A stretch of DNA of 64,000 bases, from contig DATGLV010000045.1 in NCBI GenBank assembly GCA_035293945.1, positions 1 through 64,000 of the forward strand, read 5' to 3'. The notes beneath the pieces are model-generated. The model did not search any database. It worked only from the letters and a program-made list of their open reading frames with translations, and was not told the DNA's origin. The position numbers and the translations under genes are program-made. This document shows positions 26,825 to 35,394 of this stretch, in pieces; positions within the stretch are counted from its first letter, which is position 1, and the number at the start of each line of letters is the position of its first letter. The DNA is from VAZQ01 sp035293945. Lineage in GTDB: Bacteria; Pseudomonadota; Alphaproteobacteria; Rhizobiales; Xanthobacteraceae.

Positions 26825-27436
26825 GTGACTGATGACGGGGGGAGGCGGAGTGAAAAGGACTCGCGCGCCGAATCCTTGCTTGCCGATTATGCGGCCGGTG
26901 CACTGAGCGAGCCGTTTGCGGTGCTGGTCGCCGCGCATCGGCAGATGCGGGGCGAGGGGCGCGTCGGCGCGATGCCGCTCTCACCTATCGATCGCTCGCC
27001 GCGCCTAACCGCCGCGCCGTCAAATCAGGTGTGGGACGAGACCGGCGTCATCATGCCTCTGGCGTTGCGGTCTTACGTTTCACGACAGCAGGAAACACCC
27101 GGCACGCTCGAATGGCGCTTGTTCCTGCCCGGCATCGAGCGCTGTTGGATCAGCCGCGTAAATGGGACGCAAGCCTATTTGCTGCGCTGCCGGCCGGGCA
27201 GCGCCGTTCCGCCGCACACCCACACGGGACGCGAAGCCGCGTTGGTGCTGCAAGGAGGATTCCACGATGCTCGAGGCCGCTACGGCGTCGGTGATCTCGC
27301 GGTCGCCGATCACACGGTTGCGCATCGCCCGGTCGCCGATCGCGAGGGGATCTGCATCATCTTCGTGGTGCTGGAAGGACCGGTCAAATTGACCGGGCTG
27401 GTCGGCCGCTTGATCCAGCGCATTTTTCGCATGTGA
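26825..27436 (+). CDS. ChrR-like cupin protein without anti-sigma zinc cysteines
   Basis: 203 residues from the GTG at 26825; an ATG at 26777 would add 16. The N-part follows the ChrR zinc anti-sigma domain (SLLADYAAGALSEPFAVLVA) up to AHRQMRGEGR. Where ChrR-like proteins have H-x3-C-x2-C, the two cysteines are Arg and Gly here, so zinc binding by this site is lost. The C-terminal cupin keeps PPHTHTGREAALVLQGGFHD with its His/Glu metal ligands. No sigma factor gene is next to it. Probably a stand-alone cupin sensor or enzyme. Confidence 0.75.
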   Translation: MTDDGGRRSEKDSRAESLLADYAAGALSEPFAVLVAAHRQMRGEGRVGAMPLSPIDRSPRLTAAPSNQVWDETGVIMPLALRSYVSRQQETPGTLEWRLFLPGIERCWISRVNGTQAYLLRCRPGSAVPPHTHTGREAALVLQGGFHDARGRYGVGDLAVADHTVAHRPVADREGICIIFVVLEGPVKLTGLVGRLIQRIFRM

Positions 27437-27534
27437 TCCGACCCGCGATACCGTTAGTAAGTTCCCTAATGATCTCTGGCCGAAGGGGCTTGCAAGGTGA
27501 GCCTTCTCCTTCCAAGCTGACCCCTCTCCTGTTT

Positions 27535-27556
27535 CCTCCCCCGCTTGCGGGGGAGG
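27535..27556. repeat. Family D palindrome
   Basis: CCCCCGCTTGCGGGGG core, the same as within the MarR gene at 57314 (inverted). It lies in the 213-nt gap before the amidohydrolase. Confidence 0.6.
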
Positions 27557-27649
27557 CTAGGGTGGGGGCTGCGCACGCGGTTGCACATCCTGCGCTGCGT
27601 TCATGACGCAGACGGATTGATGCCATTTGCCGGAACCGGGGAGGGGCCC

Positions 27650-28489
27650 ATGATCATCACCGACGCGGGGTTGCACATCTGGAAGGCGGAGACGCCGGAC
27701 CGTCCTTGGATGCCCGGCCGGCATGCACATCTCGAGCCGCCGATCGGGTATCCGGAGCTCTTAAAGATGATGGCCGAAGCCGGCGTCGATCGCGCCATCC
27801 TGGTTCCGCCTTCATGGGAGGGCGATCGGATCGACTACTCGCTCGAGGCGGCGCAGAAATACCCGAACCGCTTCGCCGTCATGGGCCGCATTCCGATCGA
27901 CAAACCGGAAGGCCGGCGCATGCTGGAGACGTGGAAGGAGCAGAGCGGCATGCTGGGCGTGCGCTTGACCTTCCATCACGCGTGGGACACGGCCTGGATG
28001 ACGGACGGCACCGCGGATTGGTTCTGGCCTGCCGCCGAGCGGCTGGGCATCCCGGTGATGATGAACGTGCCGACGGTGTTGCCGCATGTCGGCAAGGTCG
28101 CCGAGCGGCACCCTGGCCTGCGCATCATCATCGATCATATGGGCCGCACCCGCGGGATGCGCGACGAGGGGCTTGCTCCCGGCCTGCAGGGCACCATCGC
28201 GCTGGCCAAGCATCCGAATGTGCACGTCAAGCTCACGCTCGCTCCTGAGTGCTCGTCGGCGCCCTATCCGTATCGCAATATTCACGGCGCGCTGCGCAAT
28301 CTGATCGAAGTGTTCACGCCGCGCCGCTGCTTCTGGGGCAGCGACCTCTCGGTCCTGCTGACGCGCTCGACCTGCACCTATCCGCAAGCCGTCACCATGT
28401 TCACGCAGGAAATGGATTTCCTTTCCGCCGAAGACAAGGAATGGATCATGGGCCGCGGTCTCGCCGAGTGCCTGCCCTGGCCGGCGTAG
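27650..28489 (+). CDS. Amidohydrolase-2 family (TIM-barrel) hydrolase
   Basis: 279 residues from the ATG at 27650 (GAGGGG upstream). It starts IITDAGLHIWKAETPDRPW, the usual amidohydrolase-2 opening with one His, has RLTFHHAWDTAWM and a late LRIIIDHMGRTRG, and a C-terminal CFWGSDLSVL carrying the metal Asp. Relatives include ACMSD-like decarboxylases and lactonases. The substrate is unknown. It may be unrelated to the P450-ACP-ligase genes that follow, from which a repeat separates it. Confidence 0.8.
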   Translation: MIITDAGLHIWKAETPDRPWMPGRHAHLEPPIGYPELLKMMAEAGVDRAILVPPSWEGDRIDYSLEAAQKYPNRFAVMGRIPIDKPEGRRMLETWKEQSGMLGVRLTFHHAWDTAWMTDGTADWFWPAAERLGIPVMMNVPTVLPHVGKVAERHPGLRIIIDHMGRTRGMRDEGLAPGLQGTIALAKHPNVHVKLTLAPECSSAPYPYRNIHGALRNLIEVFTPRRCFWGSDLSVLLTRSTCTYPQAVTMFTQEMDFLSAEDKEWIMGRGLAECLPWPA

Positions 28490-28495
28490 GACACC

Positions 28496-28678
28496 AGAGG
28501 CGGATCTCGGTCGAGTTGATCCAGTCCGGCGTCATTGCCGGGGCTTGACCCGGCAATCCATCTTCTTGAGAAAAAAAGATGGACCCGCGGGTCATCAGGG
28601 CGTCTTGCGCCCGTCTTCGACTGGCTATGCCGGCGGGTGACGACTGAGATGAATCTTTTCGACCGAGATCCGCTTTAG
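28496..28678. repeat. Dispersed palindromic repeat family A, copy 2
   Basis: The ends are a perfect 15-bp inverted pair, GCGGATCTCGGTCGA at 28500-28514 and its complement at 28659-28673. The centre carries GCCGGGGCTTGACCCGGC and GACCCGCGGGTC hairpins. It stops 10 nt before the P450 start. Confidence 0.85.
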
Positions 28679-28687
28679 GCTGACAGA

Positions 28688-29875
28688 ATGCAGTCGAAAA
28701 TTGACTCGGCGCTCGACGGCTTCGTCGACCAGCTCTTTTCGCAACGCCGGCACGCCGCCGTGGTGGGTCCGCGCGGAGGCGCCATCGTGTCGGATCCGGT
28801 CACGGCCGACGATATCCTCCGCGCGCCCGACCTATTCCGCAAGCCGACGAGCCTGTTTTGGGCGCTCGGGCGCAATCGGTTCAACAGCAACGGGGCGGAG
28901 TGGCAGCAGCGCCGCGACCTCACCCAACGCAGCTACTTGCAGGCCGGCAAGCGCGAGAACCGCACCCGCGTTGCCGAAGCCTATGGCCGCTGGCTGTCCA
29001 ACTGTGGCGCCGCGCGGCCAGCAGACATCATGCAGGCGCTGTTTGCGGCTTCCACCGAGATCTTTTGCGACGCCCTGGGCTGCCCGCTTGCCGCCGAACC
29101 GATGCTGGCTTTCTTGAGCCCCGTGCGTGAGCTGCTCAAACGCGTCCAGTATTTCTCATTGGTGCCGCCGAGCGTGAGCGAACGATCGACCCTCGAGCAG
29201 GATGCACGATCGCTGCTGCAAGACTATCGGCGGGAGATGGAGCGATTTTCCGCGCTCAGGGCGCTGATCGACCATCTCCAAGCTCAGGGCCAAGCGCAAA
29301 TCGACGGGTTTGATGCCGTCGAGGAGCTGGTGATGAACGCCTTCGCGGGCGTCGAGTCGACAGTTGCCACGCTTGGCATAGCGATCGAACGCCTGGGAGC
29401 GCACCAGGCGGTGCAGGAAGAGCTGGCGCGCGAGACGGCGGAAGGCGACGCCCATCCTCGCCTGGAATGCTTCATCAGAGAGGTTCAACGCTGTTATCCG
29501 TCCGTCCCCTTCATCGCCCGGCAGGTTGCTTCGCAGACCGAGATCGAGGGTCAGCCGATGCAGCCGGGAGCCGTGATCATCATTTCCATCGTCGGCGTCC
29601 ACCGCCATCCTGATTATTGGGTCGATGCGGATAGCTTCGATTGTGCTCGCTCCGAGCTTGTACAGAACACCTATGACCGGCGCGCGTTCATTCCCTTCGC
29701 GTCCGGCGCGCGTGTTTGCGGCGGCGCGAGGCTTGCCCAGTTGGAGCTGAGCGAAGCCCTGAAAGCGTTCATTCGCCGCTTTGCCGTCGGCCCCGGGGAT
29801 GACGAAATATCTTTCGATTATGCGATGGCCATTCGACCAAAGTCGTGGGATCGAATAAAGATTGCGCGCCGGTAA
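28688..29875 (+). CDS. Cytochrome P450
   Basis: 395 residues, usual bacterial soluble P450 length. The I-helix motif is FAGVESTVATL, the ExxR motif is Glu265-Arg268 (EVQRCYP), and the haem loop FASGARVCGGARLA has Cys344 as iron ligand. It needs ferredoxin and reductase partners, which are not encoded nearby. With the downstream acyl carrier protein and fatty-acyl-AMP ligase it probably hydroxylates a carrier-bound acyl chain, as BioI-like P450s do. Substrate inferred from context only. Confidence 0.9.
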   Translation: MQSKIDSALDGFVDQLFSQRRHAAVVGPRGGAIVSDPVTADDILRAPDLFRKPTSLFWALGRNRFNSNGAEWQQRRDLTQRSYLQAGKRENRTRVAEAYGRWLSNCGAARPADIMQALFAASTEIFCDALGCPLAAEPMLAFLSPVRELLKRVQYFSLVPPSVSERSTLEQDARSLLQDYRREMERFSALRALIDHLQAQGQAQIDGFDAVEELVMNAFAGVESTVATLGIAIERLGAHQAVQEELARETAEGDAHPRLECFIREVQRCYPSVPFIARQVASQTEIEGQPMQPGAVIIISIVGVHRHPDYWVDADSFDCARSELVQNTYDRRAFIPFASGARVCGGARLAQLELSEALKAFIRRFAVGPGDDEISFDYAMAIRPKSWDRIKIARR

Positions 29876-29877
29876 GG

Positions 29878-30064
29878 CGGTTCCGATCAGGTTGACCTTC
29901 GTTTTCAAAAGTCATGGCCGGCTTGTCCCGGCCATCCACACCTTGCTCACCGGGTTGTTACAAGAAAGACGTGAATGCCCGCGACATAAGGGCGTTTACG
30001 CCCGTCTCCGACCGACTATGCGCGGGCATGACTCCAGAGGCGATTCAACCTGATCGGAGTATGC
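29878..30064. repeat. Dispersed palindromic repeat family A, copy 3 (divergent)
   Basis: The inverted ends CCGATCAGGTTGA (29883-29895) and its complement (30045-30057) match perfectly but differ in sequence from the other copies. The inner part keeps GGGCGTTTACGCCC and a changed hairpin GGCCGGCTTGTCCCGGCC. It fills the gap between P450 and ACP. Confidence 0.75.
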
Positions 30065-30159
30065 TTCAGCTCCTTTGCTCCTCCCGCTTGCGCAGGCCTA
30101 TCGCATATGGCTTTTTGCGAGGGTCGGGCGCTGGATCAGCCGCCGCGTTGTGGATCGAT

Positions 30160-30471
30160 ATGGACGAGACAGCATCGACGGATGGCCGGGGCGGGAGCAG
30201 AACCGCGGCTCACGCAAGCGAGACCGAGCGGCAGGTCGCGCAAATCTTTGCCGACGTCCTGGGGCTGCGTTGGGTCGCCCCGGAGGACGATATTTTCAGC
30301 CTGGGGGGCGATTCATTTGAGGCCGTCAGGGTCGCTCTGGAGCTGGAACGGCGGTTCCAGGTGGAGTTTCCGGTTCAGATGCTTGAAAGCGCCGGCCGGG
30401 TAAGGGAAATTGCCTCCTGGATCGACTCGCGCGGCGCTTCGGCCCGGCGAGAAGAGCCCAGCAACAAATAG
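30160..30471 (+). CDS. Acyl carrier protein
   Basis: 103 residues from the ATG at 30160. The phosphopantetheine site is Ser52 in FSLGGDSFEAVRVALELE, in a standard four-helix carrier (VAQIFADVLGL before, FPVQMLESAG after). It has a charged, disordered tail. It ends 6 nt before the fatty-acyl-AMP ligase, which likely loads it. The GGDS motif is closer to peptide and polyketide carriers than to the housekeeping AcpP (DSLD). Confidence 0.88.
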   Translation: MDETASTDGRGGSRTAAHASETERQVAQIFADVLGLRWVAPEDDIFSLGGDSFEAVRVALELERRFQVEFPVQMLESAGRVREIASWIDSRGASARREEPSNK

Positions 30472-30477
30472 CCAGCC

Positions 30478-32190
30478 GTGGGGTTCAGGGACGAATTTGC
30501 ATCGGTTGCCGCGGCCATGCGGCACTGGGCGCGCACCAAGCCCGACGGCGTAGCGCTTCTGTTTACTGCCGACGGGGTGAGCGAGAGCAGCCGGCTGACC
30601 TTCGGCGAATTGGATGCGCGGGCCCGGCGCCTCGGCGGCCGCATGGTTCAAGCCGGCCTCACGGGCCAGCGCGTACTGTTGCCCGTTGCGTCCGAGCCGG
30701 CATTTCTGTCCGCGCTCTGCGCATGCTTCTATGCGGGCGTCATTGCGGTCCCCTGTCCGTTCCACCGCCGCAATCGGGGGCAGGACCGGATTCGCGCGAT
30801 CGTGAGGGATGCCGCCATCGCGGCGGTGATCGGCGGATCGGACGATGGCACCGCTGAGCTTGCGCAGGCCATACCGGGCGTCGCATGGCACTCGGTCGAT
30901 GCGGAGGAGGAATCCTCCGGACTTGCGGAATGCGATCCGAATGCGCCGACTTTGCTGCAGTACACCTCCGGATCGACCAGCGCGCCCAAAGGCGTGATCG
31001 TCTCGCAGCGCAATCTGGCGGCAAATATCGCGATGCTGGGCGAGGCATTCGGCGTCCATTCGGGCAGCCGTATGCTGACCTGGCTGCCGCTGTTCCACGA
31101 CATGGGCTTGCTCGGAAATGTCGTGCCGGCGCTCTATTGGGGCATCCCATGTGTGGTGATGCGACCGTTGAGCTTCTTGCAGAAGCCGCGACGGTGGCTC
31201 GAGGCGATCGGTCATTACGACATCACCATCAGCGGCGGGCCCAACTTTGCGTATGAGCTGTGCGTTCGCCGCCTCGGCGGCGGAGTGTGCGATCAGCTGG
31301 ATCTGCGCAGCTGGGAGCTGGCCTTTTGCGGAGCGGAACCGGTGCGCCTCTCGACCATGCAGCGCTTCGCCCAAACATTCGCCGCGGCGGGATTTCGCCC
31401 GGGCGCGCTCTATCCCTGCTATGGCCTGGCGGAGGCAACCGTCTTCGTCAGCGGAGGGCGCCTCGGTCAAGGCGTCCGCGTGCTGCCGCGCGAGGCCGCG
31501 ACGGCACGTGATCTGGTGAGCTGCGGCTCGGCGCCGCCGGCCGGTCCCGTCACCATTGTGGATCCGGAAACTTGTGAAGCGCTGCCGGATGGCCGCGAAG
31601 GCGAGCTCTGGGTCCGCGGCGAGCATGTTGCGGCGGGTTATTGGAACAATCCGGCCGCCACCGCAGCAACATTTGCGGCGAGGATCGCGCATCGCCGAGA
31701 GCCCTTCATGCGCACCGGTGACCTCGGACTGAAATGGCAAGGCGAGCTCTACATCACCGGACGGCGCAAGAATCTGATCATTCACCGGGGCATCAATCTT
31801 CATCCGGAGGATATCGAAGCATCGATCGGCGCCTGCCACCCGGGATTCGGCGCCATGGGGGCGGCTTTTTCGATCGAGGTGGACGATGAGGAGCAGGTCG
31901 TCGCCGTCTATGAAGTGTTGAACGATGCTGCGGGAATTGCAGATGCGCACGCGATGACCGAGCGAGCCCTTGATGCGGTCGCTCTGGACCACGGGGTGAG
32001 GCTTTTCGATCTCGTGCTCATACGCGCCGGCACGCTGCCCCGCACCACCAGCGGCAAGGTCCAGCGCGAGCAGTGCCGAAAACTGTATGTGGCCGGTACG
32101 CTGGCGACCATCGCGGGCGCGACGCACCATTCCTCATTGGGTCGCTATCAAGCCTCGGCTGCCCGCGCCCCTTCATCGGCCGCCACATAG
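30478..32190 (+). CDS. Fatty-acyl-AMP ligase (FAAL)
   Basis: 570 residues, GTG start. The adenylation core is TSGSTSAPKG at 163-172, and PLFHDMGLLGN at 204-214 is the hallmark of FAALs. YGLAEATVFVSGG, TGDLG, GRRKNLIIHRG and the C-terminal PRTTSGKVQREQCRKLY (catalytic Lys) follow. FAALs activate free fatty acids to acyl-adenylates and pass them to a carrier protein, not to CoA. The adjacent ACP is the obvious acceptor. Together with the P450 it forms a small pathway for an oxidised acyl group. Confidence 0.92.
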   Translation: MGFRDEFASVAAAMRHWARTKPDGVALLFTADGVSESSRLTFGELDARARRLGGRMVQAGLTGQRVLLPVASEPAFLSALCACFYAGVIAVPCPFHRRNRGQDRIRAIVRDAAIAAVIGGSDDGTAELAQAIPGVAWHSVDAEEESSGLAECDPNAPTLLQYTSGSTSAPKGVIVSQRNLAANIAMLGEAFGVHSGSRMLTWLPLFHDMGLLGNVVPALYWGIPCVVMRPLSFLQKPRRWLEAIGHYDITISGGPNFAYELCVRRLGGGVCDQLDLRSWELAFCGAEPVRLSTMQRFAQTFAAAGFRPGALYPCYGLAEATVFVSGGRLGQGVRVLPREAATARDLVSCGSAPPAGPVTIVDPETCEALPDGREGELWVRGEHVAAGYWNNPAATAATFAARIAHRREPFMRTGDLGLKWQGELYITGRRKNLIIHRGINLHPEDIEASIGACHPGFGAMGAAFSIEVDDEEQVVAVYEVLNDAAGIADAHAMTERALDAVALDHGVRLFDLVLIRAGTLPRTTSGKVQREQCRKLYVAGTLATIAGATHHSSLGRYQASAARAPSSAAT

Positions 32191-32197
32191 ACATGCG

Positions 32198-32377
32198 CTA
32201 GAGCGGTTCCCGGTCGAATAGCTTCACCCCGGGTGTCACCCGCGGGCATAGCCCGTCGAAGACGGGCGCAAACGCCCTTATGACCCGCGGGTCCATCTTT
32301 TTTGTAAGATGATGGATTGCCGGGTCAAGCCCGGCAACGACGCTGAACTGAGTCGATTCGAGCGGGACACGCTTCAG
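32198..32377. repeat. Dispersed palindromic repeat family A, copy 4 (inverted)
   Basis: Opposite orientation to copies 1-3, with GGTGTCACCCGCGGGCATAG and later GATGGATTGCCGGGTCAAGC. The ends TAGAGCGGTTCCCGGTCGAA and CGAGCGGGACACGCTTCA pair imperfectly. It lies just after the ligase stop and could act as a transcript-end structure. Confidence 0.75.
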
Positions 32378-32388
32378 GTGAGCCGACC

Positions 32389-32607
32389 TCAGCGATCGCC
32401 CGCGGCGCTCCCGACCGGCGCGCAATTGCGCCGTCCTTGCGCAGTGCATTCATCGATCGCGCGCTGATCGAGCATGACGTTCACGAGCCAGATGGCGATG
32501 CCGACGATTGCGGCGAACAGGCCGAGCAGGATCAGGTTGCCCTTCTGCCGCTCGCTCGCGCTTTCGGGCCGCTTTCTGTCGTTGCGCGGAGGCTTCGGCT
32601 GATCCAT
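32389..32607 (-). CDS. Small single-pass membrane protein
   Basis: 72 residues from the ATG at 32607. A charged N-terminal head (KPPRNDRKRPESASERQKG) is followed by one membrane helix (LILLGLFAAIVGIAIWLV) and a short tail with two cysteines (ECTAQGRRNCAP). Function unknown. It diverges from the 32709 gene. Confidence 0.65.
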   Translation of the reverse strand: MDQPKPPRNDRKRPESASERQKGNLILLGLFAAIVGIAIWLVNVMLDQRAIDECTAQGRRNCAPVGSAAGDR

Positions 32608-32708
32608 GTACCTGCATCCCCCTACAATCGCTCGGCTGGCGGATTGATAGACTTTCAACTAGGCTTGCAGTGGGCTGGAGATAGCCCGATTTGACTGGAG
32701 CCGAAAGA

Positions 32709-33053
32709 GTGCAAATCAAGCTGCAGAGCACCGCTGGGGCTTTCGACGAGAGCTTTATGCAGAAGCTTCCGCTGGTCGAAGAGGCCATGGTTGCGCACGG
32801 CTTGGACCCGGCGAGCTTCATCATCTCCAAGAACAGCTCGGTCGCGACCATGCGCGCGTTCGGTGCGACCTTTCGCGACTATACGGTTTTTGTCGATGAT
32901 CAGCATTTCACCGTGACGCAGCCGAGCGACATGGCGTTCCTGGAATATTTCTACCAGCGCTGCATCGCGCCCGACGAGCAGGTGCCGACGCCCGCCAGGA
33001 AGCTCGAAAACGTGCTCGGCCGCCTGGTCCACTGGATGGAGCAGCCAGTCTAG
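32709..33053 (+). CDS. Conserved-looking small soluble protein of unknown function
   Basis: 114 residues from the GTG at 32709, with GGAG about ten bases upstream. A TTG at 32691 is also open. It reads as an ordinary folded protein (LVEEAMVAHGLDPASFIISK, FRDYTVFVDDQHFTV, FLEYFYQRCIAPDE). No membrane segment, signal or known motif is visible. Confidence 0.6.
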   Translation: MQIKLQSTAGAFDESFMQKLPLVEEAMVAHGLDPASFIISKNSSVATMRAFGATFRDYTVFVDDQHFTVTQPSDMAFLEYFYQRCIAPDEQVPTPARKLENVLGRLVHWMEQPV

Positions 33054-33091
33054 GCGGGGCGGGTGGCGACATCAGCGGCGCGGCGGATATT

Positions 33092-33246
33092 CTGGTCGAA
33101 GGACTCGCCCCAGCCGTCACCCGCGGGCTCCGACCGGCGGGTCCATCTCTTTCGCAAGAAGATGGATTGCCGGGTCATTAGGCCGTTTACGGCCGTCTGC
33201 AACGGCCTATGCCCGGCAATGACGCGGAACTGGATCAACACTAATC
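33092..33246. repeat. Dispersed palindromic repeat family A, copy 5 (rearranged)
   Basis: It keeps GGCGGGTCCATCTCTTTCGC, GATGGATTGCCGGGTCATTA and GCCCGGCAATGACGC, but the order of segments differs from other copies. It lies in the gene-free stretch 33054-33377 together with the 33252 element. Confidence 0.6.
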
Positions 33247-33251
33247 CCGGC

Positions 33252-33355
33252 CGTAGGGTGTGCAAGATCGCGGTGTGAGGTTTGGAAGCGTGCGCAACCG
33301 CGCCATGCGATTTTGCGCACGCGATAAGCCGTGAACCGCGGTTGCACACCCTACG
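33252..33355. repeat. 104-bp element with perfect 14-bp inverted ends
   Basis: CGTAGGGTGTGCAA at 33252-33265 and its exact complement TTGCACACCCTACG at 33342-33355 bound a G+C-rich core with GCGTGCGCAACCGCG and GCGCACGCG. It has no coding capacity. It looks like a small non-autonomous palindromic element. It sits downstream of the haem propeller gene. Confidence 0.75.
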
Positions 33356-33377
33356 CCACGTGCCTGGCGCAGTAGAA

Positions 33378-35042
33378 CTAATCCAGCGGCTCGACCTTGA
33401 TGATCTTGCCCCGATGATTGTTGCCGACCCAGAAGGTCACCGGTGTGGTCGAATTGTCCACGGTGACGCGCCGGATATTGGTTTCCTCCGGTAGGAGATA
33501 GCCGACCGATTGGCCGCTCTTGGTGTCGATGCGGAAAATGGTGTCGGCATTCATGCCGCCGGTCCAGATCTCGCTGTTGTGGTCCATCACCGCGTCATAG
33601 GGCGAGAAGTTCGCCGGCAGCGGCCATTCCTTGATCTCATCGGTCCTGGTGTCGATCACGCCGACACGATCCACGGCGAACTCCGCGAAGGTGATGCGGC
33701 CGGACGGATCCCAGTGGCCACGGCGCGGCCGTGAAGCCGCCGTCGGCACCGCGAACAGCGTGGTGGCGCCGGTCTTCTGATCGGTGCGGCCGACATTGCG
33801 GTCGGCGAAATCGAAGAACCAGAGATTGTTCTGCGCATCGGAGGCGATGCCGTATTCCGCATGCGAGACGTTCTTCGGGACATCGCGGAACGGATCGATC
33901 TGGTCCATATCGCCGGTCTTGGGATCGAGGCGGAACAATGTGTGCGAGCCGCCTTCTGCGAACCAGACCTTGCCGTCGACATTGGAATTGTGCGGATCGA
34001 GCATGCCGATCTGCACCTTGGGGTTCTGCTTGTCGGGGCTGAGCGGATAGACCTTCACCTGGCCGCTCTTGCGGTCCAGCATGGCGACCGCCTGCTGATA
34101 CATCATGGCGACCCAGGGATTGCCGGCGGGATCGAACTCGAGATTGAGCGAGCCGGTCGGCGCACCGGGCTTGAGCAGCGGCAGCGGATATTCGGTGACC
34201 TTGCCGGTTTTCGGATCAAGCTCGCCCATCGACTGCTCGCCGAAGTTCGAATACCAGACATGGCCGTTGCCGGTCGGGTCGACCGCCACGTCATGCGGCT
34301 CGGTGAGATCGGGACGCGGCAGCGTATATTCGGTGATGATCACGCGCGTCGCCCGCCCGCTCGGCCGCGGCGCGGTCTTGAGCGGGAATGCAAGCGTGTC
34401 GTGCGTGCTCCGATTGATGCTGGCGAGATAGCGGGCAAAATTGCTCAGCACCTCGCCCTTGGGTGCGCTGGTCGGGCTGCGGTCCGGCGCGACTTGCGGA
34501 TGGTTCGGCATCGACATGGCGCCGTAGCGCATCATGCGGGGCACCAGGTTCATGAAATCGTCGGCCGTATATTTGGACTGGATGATCCGCTGCATGGTGT
34601 GGCAGCTGGTGCAGGTGGCGATGATGCGGCGCTGCGGTGCATCGGGCAGCGAGGCCATCCAGTCCGAATTGGTGAGCTGCGCGGCGAGGTCGGCGGTCTT
34701 CTTGAGCTTGAGATCGGCGCTCGCCGCCTTGTCGGCCGCTACCGTCGCCTCGGCCGGGCCGGCAAGATCATAGCCGACCGCCCGGATGCTGATCTTGTAG
34801 GTGCCGGGCTCGAGACGGTTGGCCGGAAATGCGTAGCGACCCTGCGCGTCGGACACGACGGTGGTGCGGATGGTCGAGCCGTCCTTCTGGGCGCTGACCA
34901 GCACGCCTTCCATGGCGCCTTCCTCGACGGAAGAGACCTGTCCGGTCAGCGCGGCATCCGCCGCGACTGCATTGCCGATGCTCCCGAGAGCAAACATCGT
35001 GGTGGCGGCGAGACAGATGCGGCTCTTTCCCAGGCGTTTCAT
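33378..35042 (-). CDS. Second secreted haem-binding beta-propeller protein
   Basis: 554 residues from the ATG at 35042 (GGGAGGATG upstream). A signal peptide ends near 28 (NAVAAD). A carboxypeptidase-regulatory-like domain is at about 30-113, with GRYAFPANRLEPGTYKIS. The c-type haem motif CTSCH is at 144-148. A Vgb-like propeller then runs to the end (repeats LDPKTGKVTEY, LDRKSGQVKVY, IDTRTDEIKEW). Same architecture as 2165-4063. It follows a molybdenum hydroxylase pair and may take electrons from it. No cytochrome c gene adjoins it. Confidence 0.85.
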   Translation of the reverse strand: MKRLGKSRICLAATTMFALGSIGNAVAADAALTGQVSSVEEGAMEGVLVSAQKDGSTIRTTVVSDAQGRYAFPANRLEPGTYKISIRAVGYDLAGPAEATVAADKAASADLKLKKTADLAAQLTNSDWMASLPDAPQRRIIATCTSCHTMQRIIQSKYTADDFMNLVPRMMRYGAMSMPNHPQVAPDRSPTSAPKGEVLSNFARYLASINRSTHDTLAFPLKTAPRPSGRATRVIITEYTLPRPDLTEPHDVAVDPTGNGHVWYSNFGEQSMGELDPKTGKVTEYPLPLLKPGAPTGSLNLEFDPAGNPWVAMMYQQAVAMLDRKSGQVKVYPLSPDKQNPKVQIGMLDPHNSNVDGKVWFAEGGSHTLFRLDPKTGDMDQIDPFRDVPKNVSHAEYGIASDAQNNLWFFDFADRNVGRTDQKTGATTLFAVPTAASRPRRGHWDPSGRITFAEFAVDRVGVIDTRTDEIKEWPLPANFSPYDAVMDHNSEIWTGGMNADTIFRIDTKSGQSVGYLLPEETNIRRVTVDNSTTPVTFWVGNNHRGKIIKVEPLD

Positions 35043-35071
35043 GTCATCCTCCCTGTCCGGTTTCATCCAGT

Positions 35072-35257
35072 CTAGCGCATGTTCCAATCGAAAAGACTCA
35101 CTCCAGTCGTCACGGGCATAGCCCGTCGAAGACGGGCGTAAACGCCATTATGACCCGCGGGTCCATCTTTTTCGCAAGAAGATGGATTGCCGGGTCGAGC
35201 CAAGGTCAAGCCCGGCAATGACGCTGAAGTGGATCAGTTCGATCGGGAACCGCCTTA
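35072..35257. repeat. Dispersed palindromic repeat family A, copy 6 (inverted)
   Basis: It starts CTAGCGCATGTTCCAATCG, then GGGCATAGCCCGTCGAAGAC and GATGGATTGCCGGGTCGAGC, with a short internal duplication (GTCGAGCCAAGGTCAAG). With the B copy it fills the 35043-35394 gap. Confidence 0.8.
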
Positions 35258-35290
35258 GTGTTCTGTTTCTGGCGCTTGAATCGCTAAGCT

Positions 35291-35342
35291 GTTTCCCGGA
35301 CGCGGCGCAGCACTTGCTGCCCTGCTGATCCGGGATCGTTCC
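35291..35342. repeat. Dispersed repeat family B, copy 2 (inverted)
   Basis: GTTTCCCGGACGCGGCGCAG to CTGATCCGGGATCGTTCC, the reverse complement of 2067-2120 apart from a different loop. Confidence 0.7.
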
Positions 35343-35394
35343 AAATGTAGGACTCTGCGTGGAACGGTCCAGGTCAAGCCCGGGACATGACGGC

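Noticed and set aside
30313..32130. Minus-strand frame of 605 codons opposite the FAAL
   Set aside because: Antisense of a strongly supported ligase; composition typical of high-G+C shadow frames.
26448..35257. Spaced similar repeats as a CRISPR array
   Set aside because: Copies are about 150-190 bp, palindromic, kilobases apart and lie between genes; no short repeat-spacer pattern and no cas genes.
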